Origin: Oxyruncus cristatus
Taxonomy: Eukaryota; Chordata; Aves; Passeriformes; Cotingidae
Assembly (NCBI GenBank): GCA_013399855.1
Contig: VXAY01002320.1
Coordinates: forward strand, 6,952-70,951
DNA length: 64,000 nt
Direction of reading: 5' to 3'
Shown here piece by piece: positions 63,491 through 64,000 of the stretch (position 1 is its first letter; each line of letters opens with the position of its first letter). Below the pieces are notes generated by a model. The model was not told where the DNA came from. It saw nothing but the letters and a program-made list of their open reading frames with translations, and ran no database searches. A program made the translations under genes and the position numbers.

Positions 63491-64000
63491 ATGTATCCTG
63501 TTGCTGCTATGAGAGTGCTGGAGGTTGTCAAGTAACTGCATACTTCTTTGGTCTATGTGTATCACAAAGCTTTTGAACTTGGCATGGGTTTTATGCCAGT
63601 TAGACGAGAAGAATTTTTTGATTTCTCAGAAACAAAAAAAGATATCAAAGCTCCTGCATCTGGCACACAGCTAACACAGTTGAAGTCATTATCACCTGCA
63701 AGTATTCATCATGCACCTCTGCTTGAGATTATGCACAATTTTCTTCCAGAAGAGAAAATGTGTTCTTTAGGAGTTCAAGAGCTTATGGATACATTGTTAA
63801 TATCAGAAACAATATTGTGTGCTACTGCAGTACTGCAACAGTTTTCTCTTAAAACTTAAATCCAGGTTAAGAAAGCAGTATATCGGATTTCTTAACAACC
63901 GCTTTCAGTGACAGCTTGCATCTTTATGGGGACATCTCAAAAACCAGTCAACTCTTTCTTATCCAGAACTGAAACATAGTGGTGCAGGAGGTTCTTCTTT
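63491..64000 (+). pseudogene. Broken protein-like frame, unidentified, runs off the window
   Basis: The + strand has a coding-like frame from about 63491 (KMYPVAAMRVLEVVK), interrupted by TAA at 63533-63535, then open for 107 codons to 63856. It contains 'RREEFFDFSETKK', 'SIHHAPLLEIMHNFLPEE' and 'LMDTLLISETILCATAVLQQ'. At the AAAA run 63851-63854 one extra base shifts the frame. In the new frame the text continues naturally as 'LKSRLRKQYIGFLNNRFQ', a TGA at 63909-63911, then 'QLASLWGHLKNQSTLSYPEL' to the window end. Amino-acid composition and helix-like pattern look like a real large cytosolic protein. I do not recognise the family. Two stops plus a shift, and no clear splice sites inside, favour a processed pseudogene. 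A real gene with assembly errors is the alternative. Confidence 0.4.

Noticed and set aside
63289..63576. 95-codon + strand frame overlapping the start of the coding relic
   Set aside because: It is in a different frame from the relic, and its sequence has no coding-like pattern or known motif.
1..64000. CRISPR arrays, tRNA or rRNA genes, prokaryotic operons
   Set aside because: No regularly spaced repeats, no cloverleaf with A and B boxes, and no rRNA sequence was seen on either strand. The content is vertebrate.

Overview
The window looks like avian nuclear DNA, most likely from a songbird. It is AT-rich and gene-poor. It carries several CR1 LINE fragments in both orientations, recognisable by the CR1 reverse-transcriptase tail and, on 3'-complete copies, the bird-type 3' end. 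It also carries at least three LTR fragments of a family I recognise from passerine genomes. Nothing supports a prokaryotic reading: there are no operons, ribosome binding sites or CRISPR arrays. Nearly all the small open frames are chance frames or shadows of repeats.

The one confident gene is LINGO2 (leucine-rich repeat and Ig domain containing 2), on the + strand. Its whole 606-codon protein sits in one exon at 47060-48880. A good splice acceptor ends at 47023, 36 bases before the start codon. A candidate poly(A) signal lies about 960 bases past the stop. By analogy with other vertebrates, bases 1 to about 47023 are probably the last 5'-UTR intron of LINGO2, whose noncoding first exons would lie upstream of this window or be unrecognisable here.

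Layout: 1-11642 is AT-rich noncoding DNA with one CR1 tail and a perfect 10-bp hairpin. 11643-14345 holds two LTRs of one family in the same orientation, the second near a 28-base gap. 14374-34386 is noncoding DNA with four CR1 fragments and simple repeats. 34480-35662 is a GC-rich, probably LTR-derived block split by a 600-base gap. 41939-42464 is a third, 5'-truncated LTR of the first family. 46987-49870 is the LINGO2 exon and 3' UTR. 52381-53450 is the longest CR1 copy, with its reverse-transcriptase active site mutated. 56720-56759 is a third gap. 61960-63180 is a GC-richer block I cannot explain. From 63491 to the window end there is a protein-like frame broken by two stops and a one-base shift, probably a pseudogene of a gene I cannot name.

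I found no convincing new biological system. The most useful leads are the broken coding relic at the right edge, the unexplained GC-rich block before it, and the clustered LTRs.
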